NCBI GenBank assembly: GCA_002375995.1
Contig: DFNI01000044.1
Coordinates: 548 to 64,547, forward strand
DNA from: Acetothermia bacterium UBA3571
Lineage (GTDB): Bacteria; Bipolaricaulota; Bipolaricaulia; Bipolaricaulales; Bipolaricaulaceae
Direction: 5' to 3'
DNA length: 64,000 bases
Shown here: positions 32,647 to 40,249 of the stretch, piece by piece
How positions within the stretch are numbered: position 1 is the first letter of the stretch
Layout: each line of letters begins with the position of its first letter
Notes under the pieces: model-generated
Told to the model about the DNA's origin: nothing
Database searches by the model: none
The model's input: only the letters and a program-made list of their open reading frames with translations
Made by a program: the position numbers and the translations under genes

Positions 32647-33793
32647 AAGGGAAGTTAAGTACGAGAGCGGCTTTTACCGCAAGCGCCCCGTGGCTTTGGT
32701 GCGGGGGGAGGGGGCGCGGGTCTGGGACGCCGAGGGACGGGAGTACATCGACTGCATCGGGGGGCACGGGGTAGCGGTAGTGGGGCACGCCAATCCCGCA
32801 GTGGCCGAGGCCATCGCCGCCCAAGCCCGGAAACTCCTCACCTGTCCTAACGGCTATTGCAACGACGTCCGGGCGGAGCTTTTGGAGCTTCTGGTCTCCA
32901 TCGCCCCGGGGGATTTCGGCCGAGCGTTCCTGTGTAACTCTGGGGCGGAAGCAGTGGAGGCGGCCCTGAAGATGGCCCGGATCGTCACCGGGAAGACGGG
33001 GTTCGTGGCCGCCATGCGGGGCTTCCACGGTCGAACCCTGGGCGCCCTCTCGTGCACCTGGCGGAAGGAATACCGGGAGCCCGTGGAGCCCCTGGTGCCG
33101 GGGGTCACCTTCGTGCCCTACAACGACCTCGAGGCCATGGCCCGGGCCCTGGAAGGGAACGATGTGGCCGGGGTGATCCTGGAGGTGGTCCAGGGGGAGG
33201 GCGGGGTCATCCCGGGAAAGGGGGAGTACCTGCGGGGGATCGAAGCGCTCTGTCGGGAGCACAACGCCCTCTTCATCGTGGATGAGGTCCAAACGGGTTT
33301 CGGCCGCACGGGGAAGATGTTCGCCTGCGAGCATTACGGCCTTGAGCCGGACCTCCTCTGTGTGGCCAAGGGGATCGCGGGCGGGGTACCCATGGGGGCG
33401 GTGCTCATCCACCGGCGCCTGGGACGGATGCCCGCCAGACTCCACGGCTCCACCTTCGGCGGGAACCCCCTGGCCTGCGCCGCCGCCCTGGCCGCCATCC
33501 GCTACATCCGGGAGGAAGGGCTCCCCCGACGGGCCGCAGAACTCGGGGCTTACTTCCTGGAGCGGCTGCGGGGGCTCTCCTCTCCCCTCGTCCGCGAGGT
33601 GAGGGGTTTGGGGCTCATGGTAGGGGTCGAGCTCAAGCGGGCCGCCCGCCCCTTTATCGATGCCCTGGTGGACAAAGGGGTGCTCACGCTTCCCGCGGGG
33701 GCCACGGTGATCCGTTTCCTTCCGCCGTTGGTCATCTCCCGGGAGGAGCTAGATCGGGTGGCCGAGGCGGTGGGGGAGGTCCTCCATGGATGA
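32630..33793 (+). CDS. lysJ: [LysW]-lysine/ornithine aminotransferase
   Basis: PLP enzyme transferring an amino group to the LysW-bound semialdehyde. The 387 residues are a class III fold: NSGAEAVEAALKMAR, FHGRTLGALSCTW, VVQGEGGVIPGKGEYL, VDEVQTGFGRTGKMF, and the Schiff-base lysine in CVAKGIAGGVPMGA, then HGSTFGGNPLACAAAL. ArgD-like; cluster position indicates LysJ. GTG start with AAGGAGGGG upstream. Overlaps lysK by 8 bases. Confidence 0.93.
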   Translation: MRDICEREVKYESGFYRKRPVALVRGEGARVWDAEGREYIDCIGGHGVAVVGHANPAVAEAIAAQARKLLTCPNGYCNDVRAELLELLVSIAPGDFGRAFLCNSGAEAVEAALKMARIVTGKTGFVAAMRGFHGRTLGALSCTWRKEYREPVEPLVPGVTFVPYNDLEAMARALEGNDVAGVILEVVQGEGGVIPGKGEYLRGIEALCREHNALFIVDEVQTGFGRTGKMFACEHYGLEPDLLCVAKGIAGGVPMGAVLIHRRLGRMPARLHGSTFGGNPLACAAALAAIRYIREEGLPRRAAELGAYFLERLRGLSSPLVREVRGLGLMVGVELKRAARPFIDALVDKGVLTLPAGATVIRFLPPLVISREELDRVAEAVGEVLHG

Positions 33794-34865
33794 TCGGGAA
33801 GCGGTGGAGTTTCTAAAGGAGCTCCTCTCCCGCTACAGTCCCTCCCGCCGGGAGCGCGGGCTCGCCGCCTTTCTGGCCGGCTGCCTGCGGGACCTGGGGT
33901 TCGAGGCCGAGGTGGATCGGGTGGGGAACGTGGTGATGTACCACGGGCAAGTACCCGGGGGAGGGGGGATCATGAGGCCCGATGTCCTATTCTTGGGCCA
34001 CATCGACACCGTGCCCGGATTCATCCCGGTGCGGGAGGAGGGGGGGAGGATCTACGGCCGGGGGGCGGTGGACGCCAAGGGTCCCTTGGCGGCGTTCGTG
34101 GCCGCCCTGTGCCGGGCCCGGGAGGACTTGGGCGAGATGGGGATCGCCGTCGTGGGGGCGGTGGGGGAGGAGGACGACAGTCGGGGAACGAAACACATCC
34201 TCCCCCAGTTCCGGCCCCGGGCGGTCATCGTTGGGGAGCCCAGCGGCTGGGACGGGATCGTGTTGGGCTATAAGGGAAATCTCTCGGTCAGGTACATGGT
34301 CTCCCGCCCCCTCCGCCACCCCGCGGCCCCGGGCCCCACGGCGGCGGAGGAGGCCCTCCGCCTCTGGCGGGGGCTCCGCCTCCACGTGAGGAGGCTCAAC
34401 CGGGGCCGGAGGGGGTTCTTCGAGACCGTGGACCTGGGGCTCCGCTCCGTGAACACATGGTCCGATGGGTTCGTGGAGCGGGCCGAGATCCGGCTGGATT
34501 TTAGGCTTCCCCTGTGGCTGCCCCTGGAGAGGCTCAAGCATGTGGTGGAGGGGATGGCCCGGGACGGGGAGCTCTCCTTCGCCGGGGGGGAGCCCGCGTA
34601 CCTCGCCCCGAAGAACACGGCCCTGGTGCGATCCTTCCTCCGGGCCATCCGGGGATGTGGGGGAAGGCCCAGGTTCGTGGTGAAGACCGGGACCGCGGAC
34701 ATGAACTTGGTGGGGCCTGAGTGGGGGTGTCCCGCGGTGGCCTACGGCCCCGGGGACTCCCGTCTGGATCACACCCCGGCCGAGCACATCGGGGTGGAGG
34801 AGTTCCTGAGGGGGGTGCGGGTGTTGGCCGAGGTCCTGCGGGGGCTTGGGAAGGGCTCCCCTTGA
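33786..34865 (+). CDS. lysK: [LysW]-lysine/ornithine hydrolase (M20 family)
   Basis: Releases lysine (or ornithine) from LysW. 359 residues with the M20 zinc motifs LFLGHIDTVPGF, GRGAVDAKGPLAAF and VGEEDDSRGTKH, and the late DHTPAEHIGVEEF. The absence of a signal peptide and the LysW context separate it from DapE/ArgE, which use succinyl or acetyl groups. Last gene of the cluster, followed by a 129-base gap to the convergent pseudouridine synthase gene. Confidence 0.93.
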   Translation: MDDREAVEFLKELLSRYSPSRRERGLAAFLAGCLRDLGFEAEVDRVGNVVMYHGQVPGGGGIMRPDVLFLGHIDTVPGFIPVREEGGRIYGRGAVDAKGPLAAFVAALCRAREDLGEMGIAVVGAVGEEDDSRGTKHILPQFRPRAVIVGEPSGWDGIVLGYKGNLSVRYMVSRPLRHPAAPGPTAAEEALRLWRGLRLHVRRLNRGRRGFFETVDLGLRSVNTWSDGFVERAEIRLDFRLPLWLPLERLKHVVEGMARDGELSFAGGEPAYLAPKNTALVRSFLRAIRGCGGRPRFVVKTGTADMNLVGPEWGCPAVAYGPGDSRLDHTPAEHIGVEEFLRGVRVLAEVLRGLGKGSP

Positions 34866-34868
34866 GGG

Positions 34869-34900
34869 GAGGGAGGCGACGGGAGGCCGCCCTCTCCCTC
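34869..34900 (+). terminator. Possible terminator hairpin after lysK
   Basis: GAGGGAG (34869-34875) can pair with CTCCCTC (34894-34900) around a GC-rich loop, just after the cluster end. There is no U tract, so intrinsic termination is doubtful. Confidence 0.25.
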
Positions 34901-34994
34901 AGCCGGGCGGGATATCCCCAAGCATAGACGCCGTGGAGCTCTCCGTAACGCCCAAGGGCCACCGCACCCGGACTTATCTCTCGGGCGAGTCCGG

Positions 34995-35711
34995 CTAGGC
35001 CCCTTTGTCCCGGTCCGTGGGCATTACCCCCAACGCCCGCAGCTCCTCCCGGCTCAGGGGGCGCATCTCCCCGGGCCGCATGTCCCCAAGCTGCACCGGC
35101 CCCATGGCCACCCGCACGAGCCTCACCACTTCATATCCCAGCTCCCGGAAGGCGCGCCGGATCTCCCGTTTTCTCCCCTCGTGGATCACGAGCTCCACCT
35201 CCCGGGGTCCCAGCCGGCGGACCCGGTCGGGGAGAAAGGGGCCGTCCTCGAGCTCGATCCCCCCGACGAGCCGCTCCAGATCCGCCTTCGCCACGCATCG
35301 ATCCAGCACCACCCGGTATCTCTTTGGCACTTCGAAGCTCGGGTGGGTGAGCCGGTACACCAGGTCCCCATCGTCGGTGAGGATCATGAGCCCCTCGGAG
35401 TCCCGGTCCAATCGCCCCGCGGGAACGAGGCTCAGCCCCTTTGGGATGTAGTGCGCGAGGGTCCTTTCCGCGTGGGGATCGGAAAGGGTACTTGTGACCC
35501 CGCGGGGCTTGTAGAACTTGAGGTAATGTTTTCCCCTGGGGAGCCGTACCCGGCGGCCGTCCACCTCCACCGTGTCCCGGGCCGGGTCCACCTCCCGCCA
35601 GGGCTCGAGGGCCACCTCCCCGTTCACCCGGACCCTCCCGGCCCGGATAAGCTCGTCCGCCTTCCGACGGGAGGTGATCCCGGCTTCGCGGAGGAACTTA
35701 TTGAGCCTCAA
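34995..35711 (-). CDS. rRNA pseudouridine synthase, RsuA/RluB family
   Basis: Isomerises a uridine in ribosomal RNA. An S4 RNA-binding domain (MRLNKFLREAGITSRRKADE, about residues 1-60) precedes the catalytic domain with KFYKPRGVTSTLSD, the catalytic Asp in AGRLDRDSEGLMIL, and GRKREIRRAFRELGYEV. The 238 residues fit RluB/RluE/RsuA; RluB is likeliest because of the S4 domain, but the target position cannot be read from sequence. It overlaps the end of the MTH1187-type gene by 14 bases. Confidence 0.92.
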   Translation of the reverse strand: MRLNKFLREAGITSRRKADELIRAGRVRVNGEVALEPWREVDPARDTVEVDGRRVRLPRGKHYLKFYKPRGVTSTLSDPHAERTLAHYIPKGLSLVPAGRLDRDSEGLMILTDDGDLVYRLTHPSFEVPKRYRVVLDRCVAKADLERLVGGIELEDGPFLPDRVRRLGPREVELVIHEGRKREIRRAFRELGYEVVRLVRVAMGPVQLGDMRPGEMRPLSREELRALGVMPTDRDKGA

Positions 35712-36021
35712 GCTTGGCGCGGCGGATGGGACGCCCGAGCTTCTCCTCCACCGATTTGGTCTTGTACTCCAGGAGCCCCTTCCGCCCGGGGCGGTCGTCG
35801 ATGTAGATGCGGGTGGTCACCCGGGGCGCCATCTCCAACATCAGATGGTGGCAACGCTTGATGAGGTCCATCACCTCGTCCCACTCCCCCTCCACGATGG
35901 TGCCCATGGGGGTAAGGAGGTAAGGGAGGCCGCTTTTGTCCACCAAATCTATCACTTTGGCCACGTATTTGCTGAGGCTTTCCCCAACGCCGATGGGCGA
36001 GATGGTGAATTCCACTATCAT
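35698..36021 (-). CDS. MTH1187/DUF77 family thiamine-binding protein
   Basis: 107 residues with the ferredoxin-like fold signature MIVEFTISPIGVGESLSKYV, YLLTPMGTIVEGEWDEVMDL and TRIYIDDRPGR. Members of the family (MTH1187, YkoF-like) bind thiamine or its pyrimidine part in the cytosol. GAGGTGAGACAGG precedes the ATG, and TACAAT lies upstream. First gene of a two-gene unit with the pseudouridine synthase. Confidence 0.85.
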   Translation of the reverse strand: MIVEFTISPIGVGESLSKYVAKVIDLVDKSGLPYLLTPMGTIVEGEWDEVMDLIKRCHHLMLEMAPRVTTRIYIDDRPGRKGLLEYKTKSVEEKLGRPIRRAKLEAQ

Positions 36022-36119
36022 CCTGTCTCACCTCGAGGCTATTGTACGGGTCCAGTGGCCGGCCTCGTATGTCTACGGCCGCCCTGTCCCCTGACCTGAA
36101 ACCCCGCCTTGCCCCCACG

Positions 36120-36148
36120 TTGCAAATTTGGTCCATTCCGGATACAAG
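36120..36148 (+). promoter_or_regulatory. Promoter of the exporter operon
   Basis: TTGCAA, 17 nt, TACAAG, then 10 nt to the ATG of the exported protein gene. Confidence 0.4.
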
Positions 36149-36158
36149 CTCCCGGGTG

Positions 36159-36743
36159 ATGGCAATGGCGAAGGCTTCCGTAATGCTCGTCGTGCTGATA
36201 TCGTTGGGATCCGGTGCCCTGGCCCAGGGGTTATTGCCGGAGCTTCTCTACCCGGGCGGCTACACGTTCCTGCGCTACGAGATCCGTGCGCCCGGAAAGG
36301 CCGCCTTCCAGTGGATCCTGGAGGTCATTCCCAAGGACGACTCCTACGAGGTGAAGATGGCCTTCACCCGCAAGATCCCCGCTTCCGAGCGGTTTTCCCT
36401 CTTCGACGTTTACACGGGCGTGGACATAATGGGCGCCGAGGACCTCCCCTTGGCCTCCCTTTTCTCCGTGTGGGACAAAGAGATCGAGCCTGGAAAAAGT
36501 TACTTCTTGCGGAAGAGGGCCCGCCTCGTCACCGAAGGGGAGGCGGAGATCCTGGGGATTCCCGTGATCACGGGCATCTATCTCCATCCCGACCACCCGG
36601 ACCTTCGGGCCGTGGTGTATATCCCCCGGCTTTCACACCGGGCCTTGGTGCTCTTCCCCCCTTACTTCCGGGTGGAGAAAAAAGAGGGGAATGGGTGGAG
36701 CGTCGTGGAGGAGATCGAGCTCGTGGAATTCGCACATGAATGA
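36159..36743 (+). CDS. Exported hypothetical protein in an ABC exporter operon
   Basis: 194 residues with signal peptide MAMAKASVMLVVLISLGSGALAQ cleavable after LAQ. The mature part is beta-rich (YTFLRYEIRAPGKAAFQW, YEVKMAFTRKIPASERF, LVLFPPYFRVEKKEG) and resembles periplasmic DUF3108-like or LolA-like lipid-handling proteins only in outline. It overlaps the ABC ATPase gene by 8 bases, so it probably works with the MacB-type exporter as a periplasmic partner. Family not recognised. A second in-frame ATG lies two codons downstream. Confidence 0.7.
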   Translation: MAMAKASVMLVVLISLGSGALAQGLLPELLYPGGYTFLRYEIRAPGKAAFQWILEVIPKDDSYEVKMAFTRKIPASERFSLFDVYTGVDIMGAEDLPLASLFSVWDKEIEPGKSYFLRKRARLVTEGEAEILGIPVITGIYLHPDHPDLRAVVYIPRLSHRALVLFPPYFRVEKKEGNGWSVVEEIELVEFAHE

Positions 36744-37434
36744 TGAGGTGATCGTCCGGCTGGAGGGGGTGTGGAAGGTCTACCGCATGGGCCGGCGCCG
36801 GAAGATCGAGGTGGAGGCCCTGCGGGGGGTGGACCTCGGGGTGGAACGAGGGGAGTTCCTGGCGGTGATGGGGCCCTCGGGCTCGGGGAAATCCACGTTA
36901 TTGCACCTCATGGGGTGTTTGGACCGCCCCACCCGGGGACGGGTCCTCTTCGAGGGCGAAGACGTCACGCGCCTCAAGCCCTCCGCCCTCGCCCGCATCC
37001 GGAATCGGAGGGTGGGGTTCGTCTTCCAGTCCTTCAACCTCTCCCCGACCCTGAGCGCCCTCGGGAACGTGGAGCTCCCCATGATCTTCGCCGGGGTGCC
37101 CCGGAAGGAGCGACTCGCCCGGGCCCGGGAGCTTCTCTCCCGGGTGGGGCTTTCGGAGCGGGAGAGGCACCTTCCGTCGGAGCTATCCGGGGGGGAGCAG
37201 CAGCGGGTGGCCATCGCCCGGGCCCTAGCGAACTCTCCCGATCTCCTTTTGGCCGACGAGCCCACCGGTAACCTCGACACGGAGACGGGACAGGGGGTGC
37301 TTTCCCTCCTTTCCGAGACCAACCGGGAAGGGGTGACGGTGGCGGTGGTCACTCACGACCCCGAGGTGGCCGCCATCGCCCGCCGCCGGGTGCGGATCCG
37401 GGACGGGAGGATTGTGGGGGGCGACGATGTTTGA
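36736..37434 (+). CDS. ABC transporter ATPase, LolD/MacB family
   Basis: Cytosolic motor of a MacB/LolCDE-type mechanotransmission exporter. 232 residues: Walker A GPSGSGKSTLLHLMG, Q-loop FVFQSFNLSPTLSALGNVEL, signature LSGGEQQRVAIARAL, Walker B LLLADEPTGNLD and H-loop VVTHDPEVA. The extra-long N-terminal strand YRMGRRRKIEVEALRGVDL is typical for this family. Overlaps both neighbours by 8 bases. Confidence 0.94.
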   Translation: MNDEVIVRLEGVWKVYRMGRRRKIEVEALRGVDLGVERGEFLAVMGPSGSGKSTLLHLMGCLDRPTRGRVLFEGEDVTRLKPSALARIRNRRVGFVFQSFNLSPTLSALGNVELPMIFAGVPRKERLARARELLSRVGLSERERHLPSELSGGEQQRVAIARALANSPDLLLADEPTGNLDTETGQGVLSLLSETNREGVTVAVVTHDPEVAAIARRRVRIRDGRIVGGDDV

Positions 37435-38596
37435 CCTTTTGGGAATCGCGCTCCGGGGGCTCCTCCACCGCAAAAAGCGGAGCTGGCTCACCATCATCGG
37501 CATCCTTATCGGGATCACCGCCGTAGTGGCTTTGGTTTCCCTGGGAACTTCCATGCAGCTTGCGGTCAAACGCTCCTTCGAGGAGCTCGGGTATGACGTG
37601 ATGATGATCCTTCCCGGGGAATTGGGCGGTGGCTTCGGCGGCCCCGCCAGCTTCGGCGCCTCCTTCGAGATCGACGTGGACGCCCTCTCCCAGGTGGAGG
37701 GGGTGGGGGAGATCGGCCTCATGTACTACGCGAGCATCTACGTCAAGGCCAGCGAAAACGAGGGGTTCCTGGATGCCCTGGGGGTCTCGGAGAACATCTT
37801 CTCGTTCTTCAAGGTGGAGCAGGCGGCGGGCCGGAGGTTCGCCCCGGGCGACCGGAACGCGGTGATCCTGGGGGTGGAAGTGGCTGAGGAGCTCGGCCTC
37901 GAGGTCGGGGATACCATGGAGATCGAGGACAGGCCCTTCACCGTGATTGGGATCTACAGCGCCGACAGCCGCCTGGACGAGGACGCCATCCTCATCCCCT
38001 TGGCTACCATGCAGGATATTCTGGGTACACGTGGCGTTTCCATGGTCTTCGTGCGGGCCGCGCCCGGGTACAGGGTGGAAGAGGTGGCCAAGCGGATCGA
38101 GGCGTTCCTCTACGAGACCCGGGGGCGCCGGGACCTCTCGGTGCAGACCATGGAGGAGGTCCACGAAGTGGTCCAGCGGGCCCTAGGGATCCTGGGGGCG
38201 TTCTTGGGGGGGATCGCCGGGATAGCCCTGTTGGTGGGCGGGATCGGCGTCATGAACACCATGTACACCGCCGTTTTGGAACGAACCCGGGAGATCGGGG
38301 TGATGAAGGCGGTGGGCGCCCGGAACTCCCAGATCATGTTGGTCTTCCTTTTGGAGTCTGGCCTCATGGGGCTCATGGGTGGAGCTTTGGGCACGGGGAT
38401 CGGAGCCCTGCTCAACTTCGCCGCCGTGGCCGCCGCCAAGGCGGCCTTGGGGGCGCGGGTATTGGAGTACGGGATCTCGTGGTGGCTTGTCCTGGGGGTG
38501 CTGGGGTTCTCGTTCCTGGTGGGGAGCTTGGCGGGGTTACTCCCAGCCCGGGCCGCGGCGAAGCTGGATCCGGTAGAGGCCCTGCGCTACGAGTGA
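37427..38596 (+). CDS. MacB/FtsX-family ABC permease
   Basis: 389 residues: one N-terminal membrane helix (SWLTIIGILIGITAVVALVS), a large periplasmic MacB_PCD domain (about 45-260) and three C-terminal helices with GGIGVMNTMYTAVLERTREI and the terminal LPARAAAKLDPVEALRYE motif. This is the half-exporter topology of MacB. No outer-membrane factor or HlyD-type adaptor gene is next to it, so the substrate is unknown; the upstream exported protein is a candidate partner. Confidence 0.93.
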   Translation: MFDLLGIALRGLLHRKKRSWLTIIGILIGITAVVALVSLGTSMQLAVKRSFEELGYDVMMILPGELGGGFGGPASFGASFEIDVDALSQVEGVGEIGLMYYASIYVKASENEGFLDALGVSENIFSFFKVEQAAGRRFAPGDRNAVILGVEVAEELGLEVGDTMEIEDRPFTVIGIYSADSRLDEDAILIPLATMQDILGTRGVSMVFVRAAPGYRVEEVAKRIEAFLYETRGRRDLSVQTMEEVHEVVQRALGILGAFLGGIAGIALLVGGIGVMNTMYTAVLERTREIGVMKAVGARNSQIMLVFLLESGLMGLMGGALGTGIGALLNFAAVAAAKAALGARVLEYGISWWLVLGVLGFSFLVGSLAGLLPARAAAKLDPVEALRYE

Positions 38597-38605
38597 GGAG
38601 GTGGA

Positions 38606-39586
38606 ATGGCAAAGGTCTTTATAAGCTGCCGGATCTTCCCCGAGGAAGTCAAGAGGCTCGAGGAGGCAGGCCATTCGGTGGAGGTCCACCCGGGGGACGT
38701 CATAGCGAAGGACGAGCTCCTGCAGGGGGTGGCCGACGCGGAGGTCCTGGTCTGTCCCCTCTCTACAAAGGTCGACAAGGAGGTCTTCGCCGCCGCGCCG
38801 AACTTGAAGATCGTGGCCAACCTCGGGGTGGGGGTGGACAACATCGACCTCCGGGAAGCCAACGCGCGGAAGGTGGTGGTGCTCAACACCCCTGGGGTCC
38901 TCACGGATACCGTGGCCGACCTCGCGTTCGCGTTGATGTTGGCCGTGGCCCGGCGGGTGGTGGAGCTCGACAAGTACCTCCGGACCGAGGGCTTTCCGGG
39001 TTGGACCTTCATGCCCCCCTACCTAGGCCACGACGTTTGGGGGGCCACGTTGGGGATCGTGGGCCTCGGGCGGATCGGGAGCGCCGTAGCCCGCAGGGCC
39101 AAGGGTTTCCGCATGCGAATCCTCTACTACTCCCGCACTCGGAAACCGGGGCTGGAGGAGGAACTCGGCTGTCGTTTCGCGGAGCTTGACGAGCTCCTTC
39201 AGGAAAGCGACTTCGTGGTCCTATGCACCCCCCTCACCCCGGAGACCCACCACATGATCGGCCCCCGGGAGCTCTCCCTGATGAAACCCACGGCCTATCT
39301 TATCAACATCGCCCGGGGGCCGGTGGTGGACGAGGGGGCCCTGGTGGAGGCGTTGCGGGAGGGAAAGATCGCCGGGGCGGCCTTGGATGTGTTCGAGCGG
39401 GAACCAGAGGTGCACCCTGGGCTCCTGGAGCTTCACAACGTGGTCCTCACCCCCCATATTGGCTCCGCCAGCGCGGGCACCCGCCGCCGCATGGCGGCCA
39501 TGGCGGTGGATGGGGTACTGACGGCCCTGCAGGGGAAGAAGCCCGAGAACATCGTAAACCCTGAGGTCTGGCCGGGGAGATTGTGA
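38606..39586 (+). CDS. D-isomer-specific 2-hydroxyacid dehydrogenase (glyoxylate/hydroxypyruvate reductase type)
   Basis: NAD(P)H-linked reduction of a 2-oxoacid. 326 residues with Rossmann loop GIVGLGRIGSAVARRAKGF, and the catalytic triad Arg in NIARGPVVDE, Glu in FEREPEVHPG and His in TPHIGSASAGT. NLGVGVDNIDL matches the substrate loop of glyoxylate reductase-like members. GAGGAGGTGG precedes the ATG, nine bases after the permease gene. The stop codon lies inside a CRP-like palindrome. Confidence 0.92.
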   Translation: MAKVFISCRIFPEEVKRLEEAGHSVEVHPGDVIAKDELLQGVADAEVLVCPLSTKVDKEVFAAAPNLKIVANLGVGVDNIDLREANARKVVVLNTPGVLTDTVADLAFALMLAVARRVVELDKYLRTEGFPGWTFMPPYLGHDVWGATLGIVGLGRIGSAVARRAKGFRMRILYYSRTRKPGLEEELGCRFAELDELLQESDFVVLCTPLTPETHHMIGPRELSLMKPTAYLINIARGPVVDEGALVEALREGKIAGAALDVFEREPEVHPGLLELHNVVLTPHIGSASAGTRRRMAAMAVDGVLTALQGKKPENIVNPEVWPGRL

Positions 39587-39597
39587 CCCGGATCACA
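39582..39597. promoter_or_regulatory. CRP/FNR-like binding site
   Basis: TGTGACCCGGATCACA is a perfect match to the E. coli CRP palindrome TGTGA-N6-TCACA. It overlaps the stop of the dehydrogenase and sits about 50 nt before the likely transcription start of the cysteine-rich gene. No CRP-family gene is in the window. Confidence 0.5.
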
Positions 39598-39628
39598 GAA
39601 ACCTGAAACCAGTGCCGGGGTTTCGTTG

Positions 39629-39634
39629 TACAAT
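39629..39634 (+). promoter_or_regulatory. Putative -10 of the cysteine-rich gene
   Basis: TACAAT preceded directly by TG; the -35 is weak (TGAAAC at 19 nt), which would fit an activator-dependent promoter with the CRP-like site upstream. Confidence 0.45.
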
Positions 39635-39654
39635 GAGTTGGAGGTGATGTGGGT

Positions 39655-40230
39655 ATGAAGAAGGCTCTTGCGTTTGGGGCGCTGCTTGCTTTGACCATGG
39701 GGGTTATGGGGTTTGGGTTCGGAAATTCTTGCTGTCCTCCCCCCACCGAGCCGTGCTGCTACACCTCTTTTTGGGTAGGGGACACGGTCTGCTTCAAGCT
39801 GGTGATCCCCTGGAGCTTCTTCTGCTGTACCGCCAGCGATGAACTCATCACCGGCTGGCACATCGAAACCCTGGACGGCGTGGTGGTCTACGAGCACGCC
39901 TTCTCCACTCCCGTCTCACCCAAAGGGTTCGAGATGCAGTGGGACCAAAAGGACATGTCCGGCCAACAGGTGGCCGCGGGGTTCTACTACATCGTGGTCA
40001 CCACCACTAAAGGGGAGTACAAGACGGCGATAAAGATCGTGGAGAAAGACCCTTGCTGCTGGACGGTCCTTAAGTCCAAGCCGTGTGGGGTTTCCTTCTG
40101 TAAGCCCTACATCAAGGTCTACAAGTGCCCGACCTGTTGTGTCCCCAAGTGCTGTCTGCCGCTTCCCTGTTTCCCCTGTGCCAACTGCAATATCAGTATC
40201 TTCCTCGGCTGCTGTGGCGACGACCCGTGA
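39655..40230 (+). CDS. Exported cysteine-rich protein with FlgD-like Ig domain
   Basis: 191 residues. Signal peptide MKKALAFGALLALTMGVMGF. The middle region WHIETLDGVVVYEHAFSTPV then EMQWDQKDMSGQQVAAGFYY and KTAIKIVEK matches the FlgD-type Ig fold used in many secreted proteins. Around it are 21 cysteines, mostly as CC or CxxC: SCCPPPTEPCC at the front and KCPTCCVPKCC with CFPCANC at the end. Such a load suggests disulfide cross-linking or metal binding in the envelope. A GTG two codons upstream is closer to GGAGG and is the alternative start. Probably co-transcribed with fpg. Confidence 0.75.
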   Translation: MKKALAFGALLALTMGVMGFGFGNSCCPPPTEPCCYTSFWVGDTVCFKLVIPWSFFCCTASDELITGWHIETLDGVVVYEHAFSTPVSPKGFEMQWDQKDMSGQQVAAGFYYIVVTTTKGEYKTAIKIVEKDPCCWTVLKSKPCGVSFCKPYIKVYKCPTCCVPKCCLPLPCFPCANCNISIFLGCCGDDP

Positions 40231-40237
40231 TCACGGG
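40224..40237. promoter_or_regulatory. Perfect 14-base palindrome between the cysteine-rich gene and fpg
   Basis: CCCGTGATCACGGG, overlapping the stop codon and 12 nt before fpg. Its core GTGATCAC shares half-sites with the CRP-like box upstream of the cysteine-rich gene. Could be an operator or, with a 4-base loop, a weak hairpin. Confidence 0.4.
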
Positions 40238-40249
40238 GGCTAACGGGAT

